Below the pieces are notes generated by a model. It did not search any database. It was given only the letters and a program-made list of their open reading frames with translations, and was not told where the DNA came from. The translations under genes were made by a program, and so were the position numbers. Of a stretch of 64,000 nt of DNA, positions 16,564 to 26,031 are shown in pieces. Source of the stretch: Mycobacterium gordonae (GTDB lineage: Bacteria; Actinomycetota; Actinomycetes; Mycobacteriales; Mycobacteriaceae); contig NZ_LKTM01000057.1 in NCBI RefSeq assembly GCF_001417955.2, positions 1 through 64,000 of the forward strand, given 5' to 3'. Position 1 is the first letter of the stretch. The number at the start of each line of letters is the position of its first letter.

Positions 16564-17649
16564 ATGACGCAGAGTGGCGTTAAGCGAGTGGTGGTGTGGG
16601 GCACCGGCTTCGTGGGCCGGATGGTGATCCCGGAGATCGTCAAGCACCCGCTCTTCGAGTTGGCGGGTGTCGGCGTCAGCAACCCGGACAAGGTGGGCCG
16701 CGACGTCGGTGAGATCTGCGGCCTGGACGAACCGGTCGGCGTCACCGCCACCGACGACGTCGACGCGCTGATCGCGCTCAAACCCGACGCGTTGGTGCAC
16801 TACGGACCGACGGCGATGCACGCCAAGGACAACATCTCGCTGATCACCCGCTTCCTGCGCGCCGGTATCGATGTGTGCTCGACGGCGATGACGCCGTGGA
16901 TCTGGCCGACCATGCCGCAGAACCCGCCCAACTGGATCGCCCCGATCACCCAGGCCTGCGAGCTGGGGGAGGCGTCGTGTTTCACCACCGGCATCGACCC
17001 CGGCTTCGCCAACGACCTGTTCCCGATGACCCTGATGGGCCTGTGCTCGGAAGTGAAGCGGGTACGCGCCTCCGAGTTGCTGGACTACACCAACTACGAG
17101 GGCGACTACGAGCGGGAGATGGGCATCGGCCGTGAACCCGAGTTCAGCCCGATGCTGGAAAACCGCGACGTGCTGATCTTCGCGTGGGGCGCCACCGTGC
17201 CGATGATCGCGCACGCCGCCGGCATCATGCTCGACGAGATGACCACCACCTGGGACAAGTGGGTGACGCCCACTGACCGCAAGTCGGCCAAGGGCGTCAT
17301 CAAGGCGGGCAACGTCGCCGCCGTCCGGTTCACCATCAACGGGCTCTACCAGGGCGAGACGCGGATCCAGCTCGAGCACGTCAACCGCATCGGGCTCGAC
17401 GCCGCCCCGGACTGGCCGACGGGCCACGACAACGACGTCTACCGGGTGGATATCGAAGGCACGCCCAGCATCTTCCAGGAAACCGCGTTCCGTTTCACCG
17501 ACGGCTCGGGCCGGGACGCCGCGGCCGCCGGATGCCTGGCCACTGGCCTGCGGGCGCTCAACGCCGTTCCGGCGGTCAACGAGCTTTCCCCGGGCTGGGT
17601 CACCGCGCTGGATCTGCCACTCATCCCGGGCGCGGGTACGATCCGCTGA
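16564..17649 (+). CDS. DapB-like NAD(P)-dependent oxidoreductase
   Basis: 361 residues. The N-terminal Rossmann fold opens KRVVVWGTGFVGRMVIPEI, a GxGxxG-type dinucleotide loop. The architecture is that of the dihydrodipicolinate reductase-like and 2,4-diaminopentanoate dehydrogenase-like family (DALVHYGPTAMHAKDN, then DVCSTAMTPW). Several mycobacterial paralogues exist without known substrates. It is not the lysine-pathway DapB, which is shorter. AGAGGTGG precedes the ATG by about 8 nt. The neighbours give no pathway clue. Confidence 0.78.
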   Translation: MTQSGVKRVVVWGTGFVGRMVIPEIVKHPLFELAGVGVSNPDKVGRDVGEICGLDEPVGVTATDDVDALIALKPDALVHYGPTAMHAKDNISLITRFLRAGIDVCSTAMTPWIWPTMPQNPPNWIAPITQACELGEASCFTTGIDPGFANDLFPMTLMGLCSEVKRVRASELLDYTNYEGDYEREMGIGREPEFSPMLENRDVLIFAWGATVPMIAHAAGIMLDEMTTTWDKWVTPTDRKSAKGVIKAGNVAAVRFTINGLYQGETRIQLEHVNRIGLDAAPDWPTGHDNDVYRVDIEGTPSIFQETAFRFTDGSGRDAAAAGCLATGLRALNAVPAVNELSPGWVTALDLPLIPGAGTIR

Positions 17650-17741
17650 CCAGCGCTCATACAGCCGGCGCATAGCCGATACTGAGAATGCCTATAGGTT
17701 TTACCGAGAAAATGAGTCGGGGGACACGGGGGTGAGTCCAG

Positions 17742-19574
17742 ATGGCAGATGGAGCTAGGCCCGCGCTGGGCCTGTCGATCGGTGCCACCAACCTCGCCGC
17801 CGTCACGCCCGACCATGCCCTCACCCGCAAACCCGTCGTGACCCTGTACCGGCAGCGTCCACCCGAGGTCGGGATCCCCTCGGAGAATCCCCGGCTGGAC
17901 GAGCCCGGTCTGGTGATCACCGACTTCGTCGACCGGGTGGGCGACCGGGTCGGCATCGTGGCGGCCGACGGTTCGGTGCACCGCAGCGAGGCACTGGTCG
18001 CCGACGGGTTGCGGGCGCTGGCCTACGCGACCACCGGGGGCCGCGCGCTGCCCGACAACGTCGCAGTGACCTATCCGGCCCACTGGGCGCCGACGGCGGT
18101 CGACGCGTTGGGCGGCGCGGTGAGCCGGGTGTCGGAATGGTCGCACCAGGCCACGCCGGTCACCTTGATCCCCGACGCGGCGGCCGCGTTGTTCGCGGTG
18201 CGGGCCAACCCGGGTATTCCGGCGCGCGGAACCGTCGCGGTGTGCGATTTCGGCGGCAGCGGAACCAGCATCACCCTGGTCGACGCCGGCGCCGACTACC
18301 AGCCGCTGGGCCCCACGGTCCGGCATCACGACTTCTCCGGCGACCTGATCGACCAGTCGCTGCTGAGCTACGTCATGTCCGAGATGCCGGCCACGGGCTC
18401 CTTCGACCCGTCCGCCACCGCGGCGATCGGGTCGTTGACTCGGCTGCGGGCCGCCTGTCGCGGCGCCAAGGAACGGCTCTCCGCGACGACGGCGACCACG
18501 CTCGCAGAGGAAGTGCCGGGACTGCGCGGGGAGATCCGGCTGACCCGCAACGAACTCGAGGAGACGATCCGCGGTTCGCTGGCCGGGGTACTGGGTGTCC
18601 TCGAGGAATCGTTGCGCCGCAACGCAACCGGGTTGGTCGCGATCGTCACCTTCGGGGGCGGCGCAACCATCCCGGCGGTGACCACGTCGCTGTCCGGGCG
18701 GTTCGGAGTCCCGGTGATCACCACACCGCGCCCGCAATTGACCGCCGCCATCGGTGGCGCGCTGCGCGCGGCGCGCGGCCCCGCCGACGTCAGCGCGACG
18801 ACGTTGACGCCGGCCGCGCCGCCCGCGCCGTTGGTTCCCGCGCCGGAACCAACGCCCGTGGAGGAATTCCAGGACGTGCCCGCCGCGGCTCCGGTGTCGG
18901 CGATGCAACCCGCGCTGGCCTGGTCGGAAGCCCAGGACGAGTCACGGGTGATGCCCGCGGTTTCGCCGGGTTCCGGCTCCGGATCGGGCTACACGGCCGC
19001 CCGTCCGCAGATGAAGTTCGAGCACGAAGAGCGACCCGAACCCGAGCGCAAGGCCTCGCCGCTGCCCTGGTACCGGCTGCCGGCGGTGATCATCATCAGC
19101 ACCATCGTGGCGGTGCTGCTGGTCGGCACCGCGGTGGCGATCGGGTTGACCTCGCACGGCAGCAAAGGCACCAAGTCTCCCGGCGTGAACACCACGCCCC
19201 GCAGTTCCGCGCCCGCGACCACCGAGAGCCCGAGCCCCGAGCCGCCGCCGGCCTCGACACCCGAACCCGCGCCGACGAGTCAGGCTCCCGCACCGCCCCC
19301 GCAGACCCAGGCTCCTGCACCGGTGCAGACCACGCAAGCACCGCCGCCCACCACCGAAGCGCCCCCGCCAGTGACCACCCAGCCGCCCGTCACCACTCAG
19401 CCGCCGGTTACCACCCAGCCGCCGGTGACGACCGCGCCGCCGGTGCCGCAGATCCCGCAGCTGCCTGGGCCCGCCAACCCGAATCCGCCTGCACCACCGG
19501 CTATTCCGCAGCTACCGCAGATTCCGGGCCTACCGCAGATCCCCGGAATCGGCCACGTGCCGAAGGTCGGCTGA
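17742..19574 (+). CDS. Hsp70-like membrane protein with proline-rich C-terminus (Rv2264c-like)
   Basis: 610 residues. Residues about 1-345 resemble the Hsp70/actin-like ATPase fold: LGLSIGATNLAAVTP at the start, VAVCDFGGSGTSITLVD as phosphate 2, and VTFGGGATIPAV as adenosine loop. A linker leads to one TM helix near 447-470 (VIIISTIVAVLLVGTAVAIG). The external tail is extremely Pro/Thr-rich, with four tandem PPVTTQ-type units followed by PQIPQLPG-type units. This matches Rv2264c, annotated as a proline-rich conserved protein. The tail may span the cell wall. It is convergent with the acidic gene, only 5 nt apart. Confidence 0.82.
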   Translation: MADGARPALGLSIGATNLAAVTPDHALTRKPVVTLYRQRPPEVGIPSENPRLDEPGLVITDFVDRVGDRVGIVAADGSVHRSEALVADGLRALAYATTGGRALPDNVAVTYPAHWAPTAVDALGGAVSRVSEWSHQATPVTLIPDAAAALFAVRANPGIPARGTVAVCDFGGSGTSITLVDAGADYQPLGPTVRHHDFSGDLIDQSLLSYVMSEMPATGSFDPSATAAIGSLTRLRAACRGAKERLSATTATTLAEEVPGLRGEIRLTRNELEETIRGSLAGVLGVLEESLRRNATGLVAIVTFGGGATIPAVTTSLSGRFGVPVITTPRPQLTAAIGGALRAARGPADVSATTLTPAAPPAPLVPAPEPTPVEEFQDVPAAAPVSAMQPALAWSEAQDESRVMPAVSPGSGSGSGYTAARPQMKFEHEERPEPERKASPLPWYRLPAVIIISTIVAVLLVGTAVAIGLTSHGSKGTKSPGVNTTPRSSAPATTESPSPEPPPASTPEPAPTSQAPAPPPQTQAPAPVQTTQAPPPTTEAPPPVTTQPPVTTQPPVTTQPPVTTAPPVPQIPQLPGPANPNPPAPPAIPQLPQIPGLPQIPGIGHVPKVG

Positions 19575-19579
19575 CCCGT

Positions 19580-20185
19580 TTAGGTACCGGCCTTCTCGCG
19601 GTCCTCCCGGTCCTGCTTGGTCGCCTCGATGATCTGCTGGTTGAATTCCTTGTCTTTCTCCATGTTGTCTTTGACGCGCTGCTCGGCCTCTTCCTGCAGC
19701 TGCTCGACCGACTTGTTCTCGTCCTCGGCATTTTCGTCGGCGTCGGCCGCCCGCTCGCTTTCGGCGGTGTTCTTCGCGCGGCTACCGTCATCGCCGTCCT
19801 TGGAGCTGTGCTCGGCGGGCGCGTCGTCGGTCTCGTCGGTTTTCTTGTCGCCGGCCTCGGACGCCTCTGACTTGGCCTTGGCCGCAGGCGAATCCTCGTC
19901 CTCGGCGTATTTGGGGTTGCCGTCGTCGTCGAGCCATTCGTTCACCGCGGTGCCGGTAATGGTCTTGCCGGAACCGGGCATCACCAAGGTGGGCTTGTCC
20001 TCGTAGGCCGTCATCATCTCTGCGGCCTTCTCTTTGGCATCCTCGTCCGGCTCCGGCTTCTCGCCCGTCTGCTGGACGCCGTCGTTGCTGTCGTCGTCTT
20101 TCTCGTCGGCCTCGGCCGTACTCACGGCACCGTCATCGGTCTTGCTGTCGTCCTGACCAGCCGATTCTTCCTCGTGCGCGCTCAT
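19580..20185 (-). CDS. Acidic, intrinsically disordered protein
   Basis: 201 residues, very rich in Asp, Glu, Lys, Ala and Ser, with almost no hydrophobic core. The one structured-looking stretch is TLVMPGSGKTITGTAVNEW (about 66-84), whose GSGKT resembles a P-loop by chance or design. The C-terminus (SVEQLQEEAEQRVKDNMEKD) is probably coiled coil. No signal peptide or TM. AAGGGGG precedes the ATG. I do not recognise a family. Its position, convergent to the Hsp70-like protein, gives no function. Confidence 0.65.
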   Translation of the reverse strand: MSAHEEESAGQDDSKTDDGAVSTAEADEKDDDSNDGVQQTGEKPEPDEDAKEKAAEMMTAYEDKPTLVMPGSGKTITGTAVNEWLDDDGNPKYAEDEDSPAAKAKSEASEAGDKKTDETDDAPAEHSSKDGDDGSRAKNTAESERAADADENAEDENKSVEQLQEEAEQRVKDNMEKDKEFNQQIIEATKQDREDREKAGT

Positions 20186-20266
20186 ACGTGTGGCCCCCTT
20201 AAGGAGTTGCTATGCGACCCGACCCAAAGTGAGGGTTACCACATCGGCGTGGAGCCGAAACTCCCG

Positions 20267-21400
20267 TTACTGCCGCTTTGCCAACACGAGGGACGCAAGC
20301 GGAATCCGCATCGGCTCGGGCGCCCTGGCCAGACGCCCGGCGACACCGGCCTCGAGCTGCTCGATGAAATCCATGCCCCGCGGGTCGTCGAACCCGCCGC
20401 TCAGGCCCGCCCGCAGGGTCGGAAACAGGGCGGCCCGGGCAAACGCGGCCCATTGTGCGCCGAAAGCCTCTGCGTCCGAGTCCTTCTGGTATCTGGCCCA
20501 GAACCGGTCGTCGGCGTTGAACATATCGAGGTGCTCGATGGTCAGACCTTCGAACCAGCCGCGCGGTGCGAACGGGGCACGGAAATCCTTCTCGGTGCGG
20601 GCCACCACGGGAATCACCATGCGCCGCACCTCTTCCCGGCGCACCAGACCGTGCTCGGCCAGCTCTTCCAGCGTCGCCATCAGTGCCTCGTTCAGCGGGC
20701 GGTAGCCGAACTCGCCGTCCTCATCGAGGGCCATGGTGAGCACCACCAACCGGCCACCCGGACACAGTTCCCTGCCGCGGAAGGCGACGAAGTCATTCCA
20801 GTCCAGCGCCGATCGGTGCTCGTAGGCTCGCCGGGCCTCGGTGTTGCTGCTGAACGCGACCTGCACGTGGTCGGCGACCTCCGGGGCGCCCTCGGGGACC
20901 CGGCTCAGCCACTGGATCGCCCACGACGACCAACCGAGGTTGACCGTGCCGGTCGGCAGGATCTGCTGGTAGAAGGACCGTCCGATGGCGGAGGTGAAAC
21001 TGGCCGCGTCGTTGTTCAGGTAACTGTCCGGGTCGTCGGCCAAGGTGTGGAACAGCGCGGTGAAGTCGTTCTCGGGCACATCGGTGTGCGCCACCAGGAT
21101 GGCGTGATCGTGTCGGGTGCGACCGCGCAACACCTCGACCGCGGTGGCCATCGGCCGCAGCGAATTATGGCCCGTGGCAGCGCCGTAGTCGGCGACGACG
21201 ACCGGTTGCGGGGGTTTGGGCAGCGGCACCTGTTGTGCCGCCTGTTCGAACAACGCGACGGCGGGCAGCAATCCGGCCGCCTGCAGTCGCGACGACTGGG
21301 TGTAGGTCGCCGATTCCATCGGCTCGGGCCGCACCACCACACTCGATTCGGGCAGGCGGACCTTGCGCTGCGGCTCAGTTCGGCGCGGGGTAGCTGACAC
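20267..21400 (-). CDS. SAM-dependent carboxyl methyltransferase (SABATH-like)
   Basis: 377 residues. The pattern [33 protein letters not shown] (SAM motif), [18 protein letters not shown] followed by AIQWLS, and [12 protein letters not shown] is that of the SABATH family (salicylate/benzoate and small-acid carboxyl methyltransferases), which also has bacterial members. The start is GTG 21400, with GGAAAGG about 8 nt upstream, so the gene begins inside the last 26 nt of the upstream SDR and is translationally coupled to it. A longer frame continues upstream without a better start. It probably methylates a small carboxylic acid or fatty acid. Confidence 0.78.
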   Translation of the reverse strand: MSATPRRTEPQRKVRLPESSVVVRPEPMESATYTQSSRLQAAGLLPAVALFEQAAQQVPLPKPPQPVVVADYGAATGHNSLRPMATAVEVLRGRTRHDHAILVAHTDVPENDFTALFHTLADDPDSYLNNDAASFTSAIGRSFYQQILPTGTVNLGWSSWAIQWLSRVPEGAPEVADHVQVAFSSNTEARRAYEHRSALDWNDFVAFRGRELCPGGRLVVLTMALDEDGEFGYRPLNEALMATLEELAEHGLVRREEVRRMVIPVVARTEKDFRAPFAPRGWFEGLTIEHLDMFNADDRFWARYQKDSDAEAFGAQWAAFARAALFPTLRAGLSGGFDDPRGMDFIEQLEAGVAGRLARAPEPMRIPLASLVLAKRQ

Positions 21401-22328
21401 CGGTGAGCCTTTCCGAGATCTCCCAAAGTCGTTTGCAGTCATCATCATTGGCGGCACGCTTGGGTATCTTGGCTTCGGTGACCCCGCCGCCGGCGGCCTC
21501 GGCGAACCCGCGCGGTCCGTAGAACGCGCCGCCCTCGGCGCTGGGGGTGACGGCCGCGTACAGCGCCGGCAGGATGCCTTCGTCGATTTCCTGCCACAGG
21601 AACGGGGCGTACTTCCAGGACGTCGTATACAGACGCTGCATCAGCGCCGGCTTGTCCCGGCCGTGTGACGGTCCGCTGATCTGCAGGTTGGTCTTGGTGA
21701 GCCCGGGGTGCGCCGCGTTGGACGTGATGCCCCAGCCGCCCTGGCGGCTGCGCCGGTCCAGTTCAAGGGCGAACATCAGCGTCGCCAGCTTCGACTGCCC
21801 GTAGGCCGCCATCGAGGCGTAGGACTTCTCGAACTGCAGGTCGTCGAAGTGGATGCGGCCACGGCGCGCGGCGATGCTGCTCAACGACACGACGCGGGGG
21901 GCCTGCGCCGCGCGCAGCAGCGGCAACACGTGCCCGGTGAGCGCGAAATGCCCGAGATGGTTACTGCCGAACTGCAATTCGAAGCCGTCCGCGGTGGTGT
22001 CGCGCTCGGGCGGCGTCATGACACCGGCATTGTTGATAAGAATGTCGATCGGCCGGCCCTCGGCGTTGAGTTGGGCACCCAGGGCTTGGACGGAGTCCAG
22101 CGATGATAGGTCCAGTGGCTTGATGGTCAGGCTGGCGTCGGGGACCGACTTGCGGATCTCTTCGATGGCGGCCTCGCCCTTGCCCTGGTTGCGGATGGCC
22201 ATCACGACGTCGGCACCGCCCGCGGCCAGGCGCTTGGCCAGGCCGAAGCCGAGGCCGCTGTTGGATCCGGTGACAACTGCCAGCTTGCCGGTCAGATCGG
22301 GCACCGTGGCGACGAGATCGTTGGCCAT
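21375..22328 (-). CDS. Short-chain dehydrogenase/reductase (Rv2263-like)
   Basis: 317 residues. The cofactor loop [12 protein letters not shown], the NNAGVM motif and the active-site YGQSK are present, typical of the retinol-dehydrogenase/WW-oxidoreductase-like SDR branch. The length and order match Rv2263. The start ATG 22328 has GGAGAAGGAG about 8 nt upstream; the frame is open further upstream, but that region has no initiation site. It is the first gene of a two-gene operon with the carboxyl methyltransferase, suggesting successive steps on one substrate. Confidence 0.85.
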   Translation of the reverse strand: MANDLVATVPDLTGKLAVVTGSNSGLGFGLAKRLAAGGADVVMAIRNQGKGEAAIEEIRKSVPDASLTIKPLDLSSLDSVQALGAQLNAEGRPIDILINNAGVMTPPERDTTADGFELQFGSNHLGHFALTGHVLPLLRAAQAPRVVSLSSIAARRGRIHFDDLQFEKSYASMAAYGQSKLATLMFALELDRRSRQGGWGITSNAAHPGLTKTNLQISGPSHGRDKPALMQRLYTTSWKYAPFLWQEIDEGILPALYAAVTPSAEGGAFYGPRGFAEAAGGGVTEAKIPKRAANDDDCKRLWEISERLTGVSYPAPN

Positions 22329-22409
22329 CTGAGAACTCCTTCTCCGGTTGCTGCGTCTGTGGTCGCAAACAGTGTCCCCTGTCGCTGCCGTGCGTGACAC
22401 ACTGCCTGG

Positions 22410-23129
22410 ATGAATAGCAGACGCGTCGCCAAGGCTTCGTTGATCCTGGCGATTGTGACGCTGGTCGTGTCGGTCGCCGGCTTCATCACGACGCTGGTGC
22501 TCAACGTGTTCTTCCTGGACGACTACGACGCCTACGGGGAGGTGCCCGTACCGGGATCCGGGAGCGTGCATCTGCCTGCCGGGCAGGCGACCGTCAGCCT
22601 GCATACCCTGGTCATCGGCGGGACCGACGGCGGCGGCCTACCGGTGCCGCCGATGCGCATCTCGATCACCCCGCCGGATGGTGTGCCGCAGCCGGAGGTC
22701 ACCGAAAGTATCGGCAGCACAACGACAGTCAACAACGACGCGCATATCCGGGTGTGGAACGTCCAGGTGCCGGCCGACGGCACCTACCAGGTCGTGACCG
22801 ATGGCCAGGTCAACGGATACATCAACCCGCGGCTGGCTTTCGGGCATCAGAGCTCGTACGGGTATCTGGTCTGGGTCTTCGTGGCGCTGTTCGTCGTCGG
22901 GTTGGTCGACCTGACGCTGTCGATCATGTGGCTGGCGCGGGTGCGCCGGCGGCCGGTGCCTTCTGTCGGCGGCGGATTCGCCGTCGTCGCACCGCCGGCG
23001 GCGTATGAGCCCTCTGGTGAGGGCGTGCGGGTGGAGCGCCTGAAAACTCTTGCCGCGCTGCGGGACTCGGGTGCGTTGACTGAGGAGGAGTTCCAGGCGG
23101 AGAAGCGGCGGGTTATGGAAGGGCTGTAG
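22410..23129 (+). CDS. Two-TM protein with C-terminal SHOCT domain
   Basis: 239 residues. One TM helix lies near the N-terminus ([20 protein letters not shown]), then an extracytoplasmic beta-rich domain with repeated [23 protein letters not shown] segments, a second TM near 155-178 and a short cytoplasmic tail. The tail ends in a SHOCT-type helical hairpin, [20 protein letters not shown] (about 213-232). SHOCT modules promote oligomerisation in many bacterial membrane proteins. Function is unknown. It is divergent from the SDR operon. Confidence 0.78.
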   Translation: MNSRRVAKASLILAIVTLVVSVAGFITTLVLNVFFLDDYDAYGEVPVPGSGSVHLPAGQATVSLHTLVIGGTDGGGLPVPPMRISITPPDGVPQPEVTESIGSTTTVNNDAHIRVWNVQVPADGTYQVVTDGQVNGYINPRLAFGHQSSYGYLVWVFVALFVVGLVDLTLSIMWLARVRRRPVPSVGGGFAVVAPPAAYEPSGEGVRVERLKTLAALRDSGALTEEEFQAEKRRVMEGL

Positions 23130-23142
23130 CTTGGTGTCGTCG

Positions 23143-23202
23143 GCGAGCGTGCGCAAATGTACAGCGACACGCCGGTACGGCTGGCATTGAGTGCACGCTC
23201 GC
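23143..23202. repeat. Intergenic inverted repeat between convergent genes
   Basis: GCGAGCGTGC (23143-23152) and GCACGCTCGC (23193-23202) form a perfect 10-bp stem, with weaker pairing inside. It lies between the SHOCT gene (+) and the metallo-beta-lactamase gene (-) and is probably a diverged relative of the GAGCAGACGC elements. Confidence 0.6.
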
Positions 23203-23219
23203 GGGTGAAAGCAACAGAC

Positions 23220-23843
23220 CTAGTGCCCGCGCTTCACCCACTCCTCGTAGTGCACGATCTCGTCGCCGATCGTCGTGCTATCGCCGTGGCCAGTGTGCAC
23301 GACGGTATCCCCGGGCAGCTTGCCCAGGCGCTCGGAGATCGACTGCAGAATCGTGGGGAAATCCGAGTAGGACCGGCCGGTAGCCCCCGGCCCGCCGGAG
23401 AACAGGGTGTCACCGCTGAACACCACACCCAGATCGTGGACGTACCAGCACACCGATCCGGGGGAGTGCCCCGGGGTGTGGATGGCCCGCAACTCAGTGC
23501 CACCCACCTTCAGCGCGTGCCCTTCGGAGATCGGCTCAAAGTTGCTGTCCGGGTGGGTCATCTGCCACAGCACTTCGTCGGCGGGGTGTAGCAACACCGG
23601 CGCGTCGAGCTCCTTACCGAGCTCCGGAGCCACCGTCACGTGGTCGTTGTGGCCATGCGTGCACACCACCGCCACCACGTGCCGGCCGCCGACGGCCTCG
23701 ATGATCGGTGCCGCGTCGTGGGCCGCGTCGAACACCACAACGTTGGAGTTGTCGCCCACCAGCCAGATGTTGTTGTCGACTTCCCAACTGCCGCCGTCGA
23801 GTTCGAAGGTGCCGTGGGTGACCAGCCGGTCGATGACCACCAT
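23220..23843 (-). CDS. Metallo-beta-lactamase-fold hydrolase (Rv2260-like)
   Basis: 207 residues. The zinc motif is CTHGHNDHVTVAPEL, with later ligands in HTPGHSPGSVCWY and GDTLF and a final HTGHGDST. This is the glyoxalase II/persulfide dioxygenase-like layout. It starts at the A of the mscR stop (TGATG overlap), so it is translationally coupled to it. In other actinobacteria the MscR partner hydrolase is thought to process mycothiol thioesters or related adducts; here that is inference from position. Confidence 0.88.
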   Translation of the reverse strand: MVVIDRLVTHGTFELDGGSWEVDNNIWLVGDNSNVVVFDAAHDAAPIIEAVGGRHVVAVVCTHGHNDHVTVAPELGKELDAPVLLHPADEVLWQMTHPDSNFEPISEGHALKVGGTELRAIHTPGHSPGSVCWYVHDLGVVFSGDTLFSGGPGATGRSYSDFPTILQSISERLGKLPGDTVVHTGHGDSTTIGDEIVHYEEWVKRGH

Positions 23844-24928
23844 CAGAGAATCACCACCGAACGCAGTACCTTGCCGTCGTGCATCTTGTGAAAAGCCTCC
23901 TCGATGCCGTCTAGCCCGATTCGCTCGGAGACAAACTTCTCCAATGGCAGCCGGCCCTGCAGGTACAGGTCGACCAGGGTGGGGAAGTCGCGCTCGGGCA
24001 GGCAGTCGCCGTACCAGGAAGACTTCAGCGAGCCGCCGCGGGAGAAGAAGTCCACCAGCGGCATGTCCAGGCGCATGTCGGGGGTCGGCACTCCGACCAG
24101 CACCACGGTCCCGGCGAGGTCGCGGGCGTAGAAGGCCTGCTTCCAGGTCTCGGGCCGGCCGACGGCGTCGACCACCACGTCGACCCCGAAGCCATCGGTG
24201 AGGTCCTGAATGGTCTCCACGACATCGAATTCGCGGGCGTTGACGGTGTGGGTGGCGCCGAACTTGCGGGCCCACTCCAGCTTCGCGTTGTCGGTGTCGA
24301 CGGCGATGATCTTCTTCGCCCCGACCAGCGCGGCACCGGCGATCGCGGCGTCACCCACGCCGCCGCAGCCGATCACCGCGACCGTGTCGTCACGCGTGAC
24401 GCCGCCGGTGTTGATCGCCGCGCCGAGGCCCGCCATGACCCCACACCCGAGCAGGCCCGCGACGGCCGGGTCGGCCTCCGGATTGACTTTGGTGCACTGC
24501 CCGGCCGCCACCAGCGTCTTGTCGGCGAACGCCCCGATGCCCAGTGCGGGGGTGAGTTCGGTGCCGTCGGTCAGCGTCATCTTCTGCTCGGCGTTGAAGG
24601 TGTCGAAGCACAGATGCGGCCGGCCTCTCCGGCAGGCCCGGCACTGCCCGCACACCGCGCGCCAGTTCAGGATCACGAAGTCGCCGGGTTCGACGTGGGT
24701 GACGCCGGGCCCGACCGCTTCGACCGTGCCGGCGGCCTCGTGCCCGAGCAGGAATGGGTACTCGTCGTTGATGCCGCCCTCGCGGTAGGTCAGGTCGGTG
24801 TGGCACACACCGCACGCGGTGATATCGACGACCGCCTCGCCCGGTCCGGGGTCGGGGATGACGATGTCGACCAACTCGACGGGTTGCCCTTTGCTCCGCG
24901 AAATGACGCCGCGCACTGTCTGACTCAT
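23843..24928 (-). CDS. mscR: S-nitrosomycothiol reductase / mycothiol-dependent formaldehyde dehydrogenase
   Basis: 361 residues, the length of M. tuberculosis MscR (Rv2259, adhE2). Zinc-dependent medium-chain dehydrogenase: catalytic zinc site [14 protein letters not shown] and LGHEAAG, structural zinc Cys cluster [15 protein letters not shown], and NAD loop [13 protein letters not shown]. It oxidises S-hydroxymethyl-mycothiol and reduces S-nitrosomycothiol, defending against formaldehyde and nitric oxide. TAGTTT lies 7 nt and GGAGG 2 nt before the ATG at 24928. It forms a coupled operon with the metallo-beta-lactamase gene and is divergent from the methyltransferase gene 32 bp away. Confidence 0.93.
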   Translation of the reverse strand: MSQTVRGVISRSKGQPVELVDIVIPDPGPGEAVVDITACGVCHTDLTYREGGINDEYPFLLGHEAAGTVEAVGPGVTHVEPGDFVILNWRAVCGQCRACRRGRPHLCFDTFNAEQKMTLTDGTELTPALGIGAFADKTLVAAGQCTKVNPEADPAVAGLLGCGVMAGLGAAINTGGVTRDDTVAVIGCGGVGDAAIAGAALVGAKKIIAVDTDNAKLEWARKFGATHTVNAREFDVVETIQDLTDGFGVDVVVDAVGRPETWKQAFYARDLAGTVVLVGVPTPDMRLDMPLVDFFSRGGSLKSSWYGDCLPERDFPTLVDLYLQGRLPLEKFVSERIGLDGIEEAFHKMHDGKVLRSVVIL

Positions 24929-24935
24929 GGCCTCC

Positions 24936-24952
24936 AAACTACGGTGTAGCGT
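24936..24952. promoter_or_regulatory. Divergent leaderless -10 boxes of mscR and the methyltransferase gene
   Basis: Minus strand: TAGTTT (24941 to 24936) lies 7 nt before the mscR ATG. Plus strand: TAGCGT (24947-24952) lies 8 nt before ATG 24961. Both promoters fit in the 32-bp gap, so only one may be occupied at a time. Confidence 0.45.
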
Positions 24953-24960
24953 CGCTTCGC

Positions 24961-26031
24961 ATGACGGCACCCGAGACCGTTCCCGAAACTGTCCAAGCCT
25001 TCACCGACCGGATGGTGTCGACGATCGACAACGCGAGCCTCACGCTGCTGCTGAGCCTGGGACATCAGACCGGGCTGCTGGACACCATGGCGGCACTGCC
25101 GCCGTCCAGCAGCGCAGAGATCGCCGAAGCCGCTGGGCTCGAAGAGCGCTATGTCCGAGAGTGGTTGGGCGGCATGACAACCGGACGCGTGGTCGATTAC
25201 GACGCCGAGAGCGGGACCTACACATTGCCGGCCCAGCGCGCGGCGGTGCTGACCAGTGCGGCCGGGCCGAACAACCTCGCGCTGGTGGCCCAGTTCGTGC
25301 CGCTGCTGAGCGAGGTCGAGCAGAAGATCCTCGGTTGCTTCCGGGCGGGCGGCGGGCTGCCCTACAGCGAATATCCCCGCTTCCACACGTTGATGGCTCA
25401 GCAGAGTGGTGTGGTGTTCGACGCCGGGCTTGTCGATGTGGTGCTGCCGCTGGTGGACGGTCTTCCGGAGCGCCTGCGATCGGGTGCCGACGTCGCCGAC
25501 TTCGGTTGCGGCAGTGGACATGCCGTGAACGTGATGGCTCAGGCGTTCCCGGCCAGCCGGTTCACCGGTATCGACTTCTCCGAGGAGGCGATCGCAGCCG
25601 GCCGCGACGAGGCCGCGCGGCTCGGTCTGTCCAATGTGACCTTCGAAAGCCACGACCTGCCCACGCTGGACAAGGAGGCGGTCTACGACGTCATCGTGGT
25701 GTTCGACGCCATCCACGACCAGGCCCAACCGGCGCGCGTGCTGGAGAACATCCACCGCGCGTTGAGGCCGGGCGGCGTGTTTCTGATGGCAGACGTCAAG
25801 GCATCGAGTCGGCTCGAGGACAACGTCGACGTACCGATGAGCACCTATCTCTACACGGTGTCTCTGATGCACTGCATGACGGTGTCGCTGGCCCACGGCG
25901 GCGCCGGGCTGGGGGCGGCCTGGGGGACGCAACTGGCCACCTCGATGCTGGCCGATGCCGGCTTCGGTGACGTGGTGGTCGCCGAAGTCGAGTCGGACCC
26001 GATCAACAACTACTACATCGCGCGCAAATGA
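24961..26031 (+). CDS. Winged-helix SAM-dependent methyltransferase (Rv2258c-like)
   Basis: 356 residues. The N-terminal part has a winged-helix dimerisation domain ([20 protein letters not shown], about 50-69), as in O-methyltransferases and Rv2258c. The SAM-binding motif is [19 protein letters not shown], then [11 protein letters not shown] and [12 protein letters not shown]. The close of the domain is [14 protein letters not shown]. Rv2258c is a structurally studied methyltransferase of unknown physiological substrate. It overlaps the serine hydrolase gene by 4 nt, so the two are co-translated. Confidence 0.88.
   Translation: MTAPETVPETVQAFTDRMVSTIDNASLTLLLSLGHQTGLLDTMAALPPSSSAEIAEAAGLEERYVREWLGGMTTGRVVDYDAESGTYTLPAQRAAVLTSAAGPNNLALVAQFVPLLSEVEQKILGCFRAGGGLPYSEYPRFHTLMAQQSGVVFDAGLVDVVLPLVDGLPERLRSGADVADFGCGSGHAVNVMAQAFPASRFTGIDFSEEAIAAGRDEAARLGLSNVTFESHDLPTLDKEAVYDVIVVFDAIHDQAQPARVLENIHRALRPGGVFLMADVKASSRLEDNVDVPMSTYLYTVSLMHCMTVSLAHGGAGLGAAWGTQLATSMLADAGFGDVVVAEVESDPINNYYIARK

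Noticed and set aside
19341..19450. Tandem CCGCCGGT-type repeats, considered as non-coding minisatellite
   Set aside because: They encode the PPVTTQ repeats of the proline-rich tail in frame.
18137..19870. A 577-codon frame overlapping the Hsp70-like gene
   Set aside because: Arg-rich out-of-frame translation. The in-frame protein has Hsp70-like motifs and a TM helix.
20140..20200. GSGKT in the acidic protein as a P-loop ATPase
   Set aside because: No Walker B motif, no alpha/beta core and overall disordered composition.
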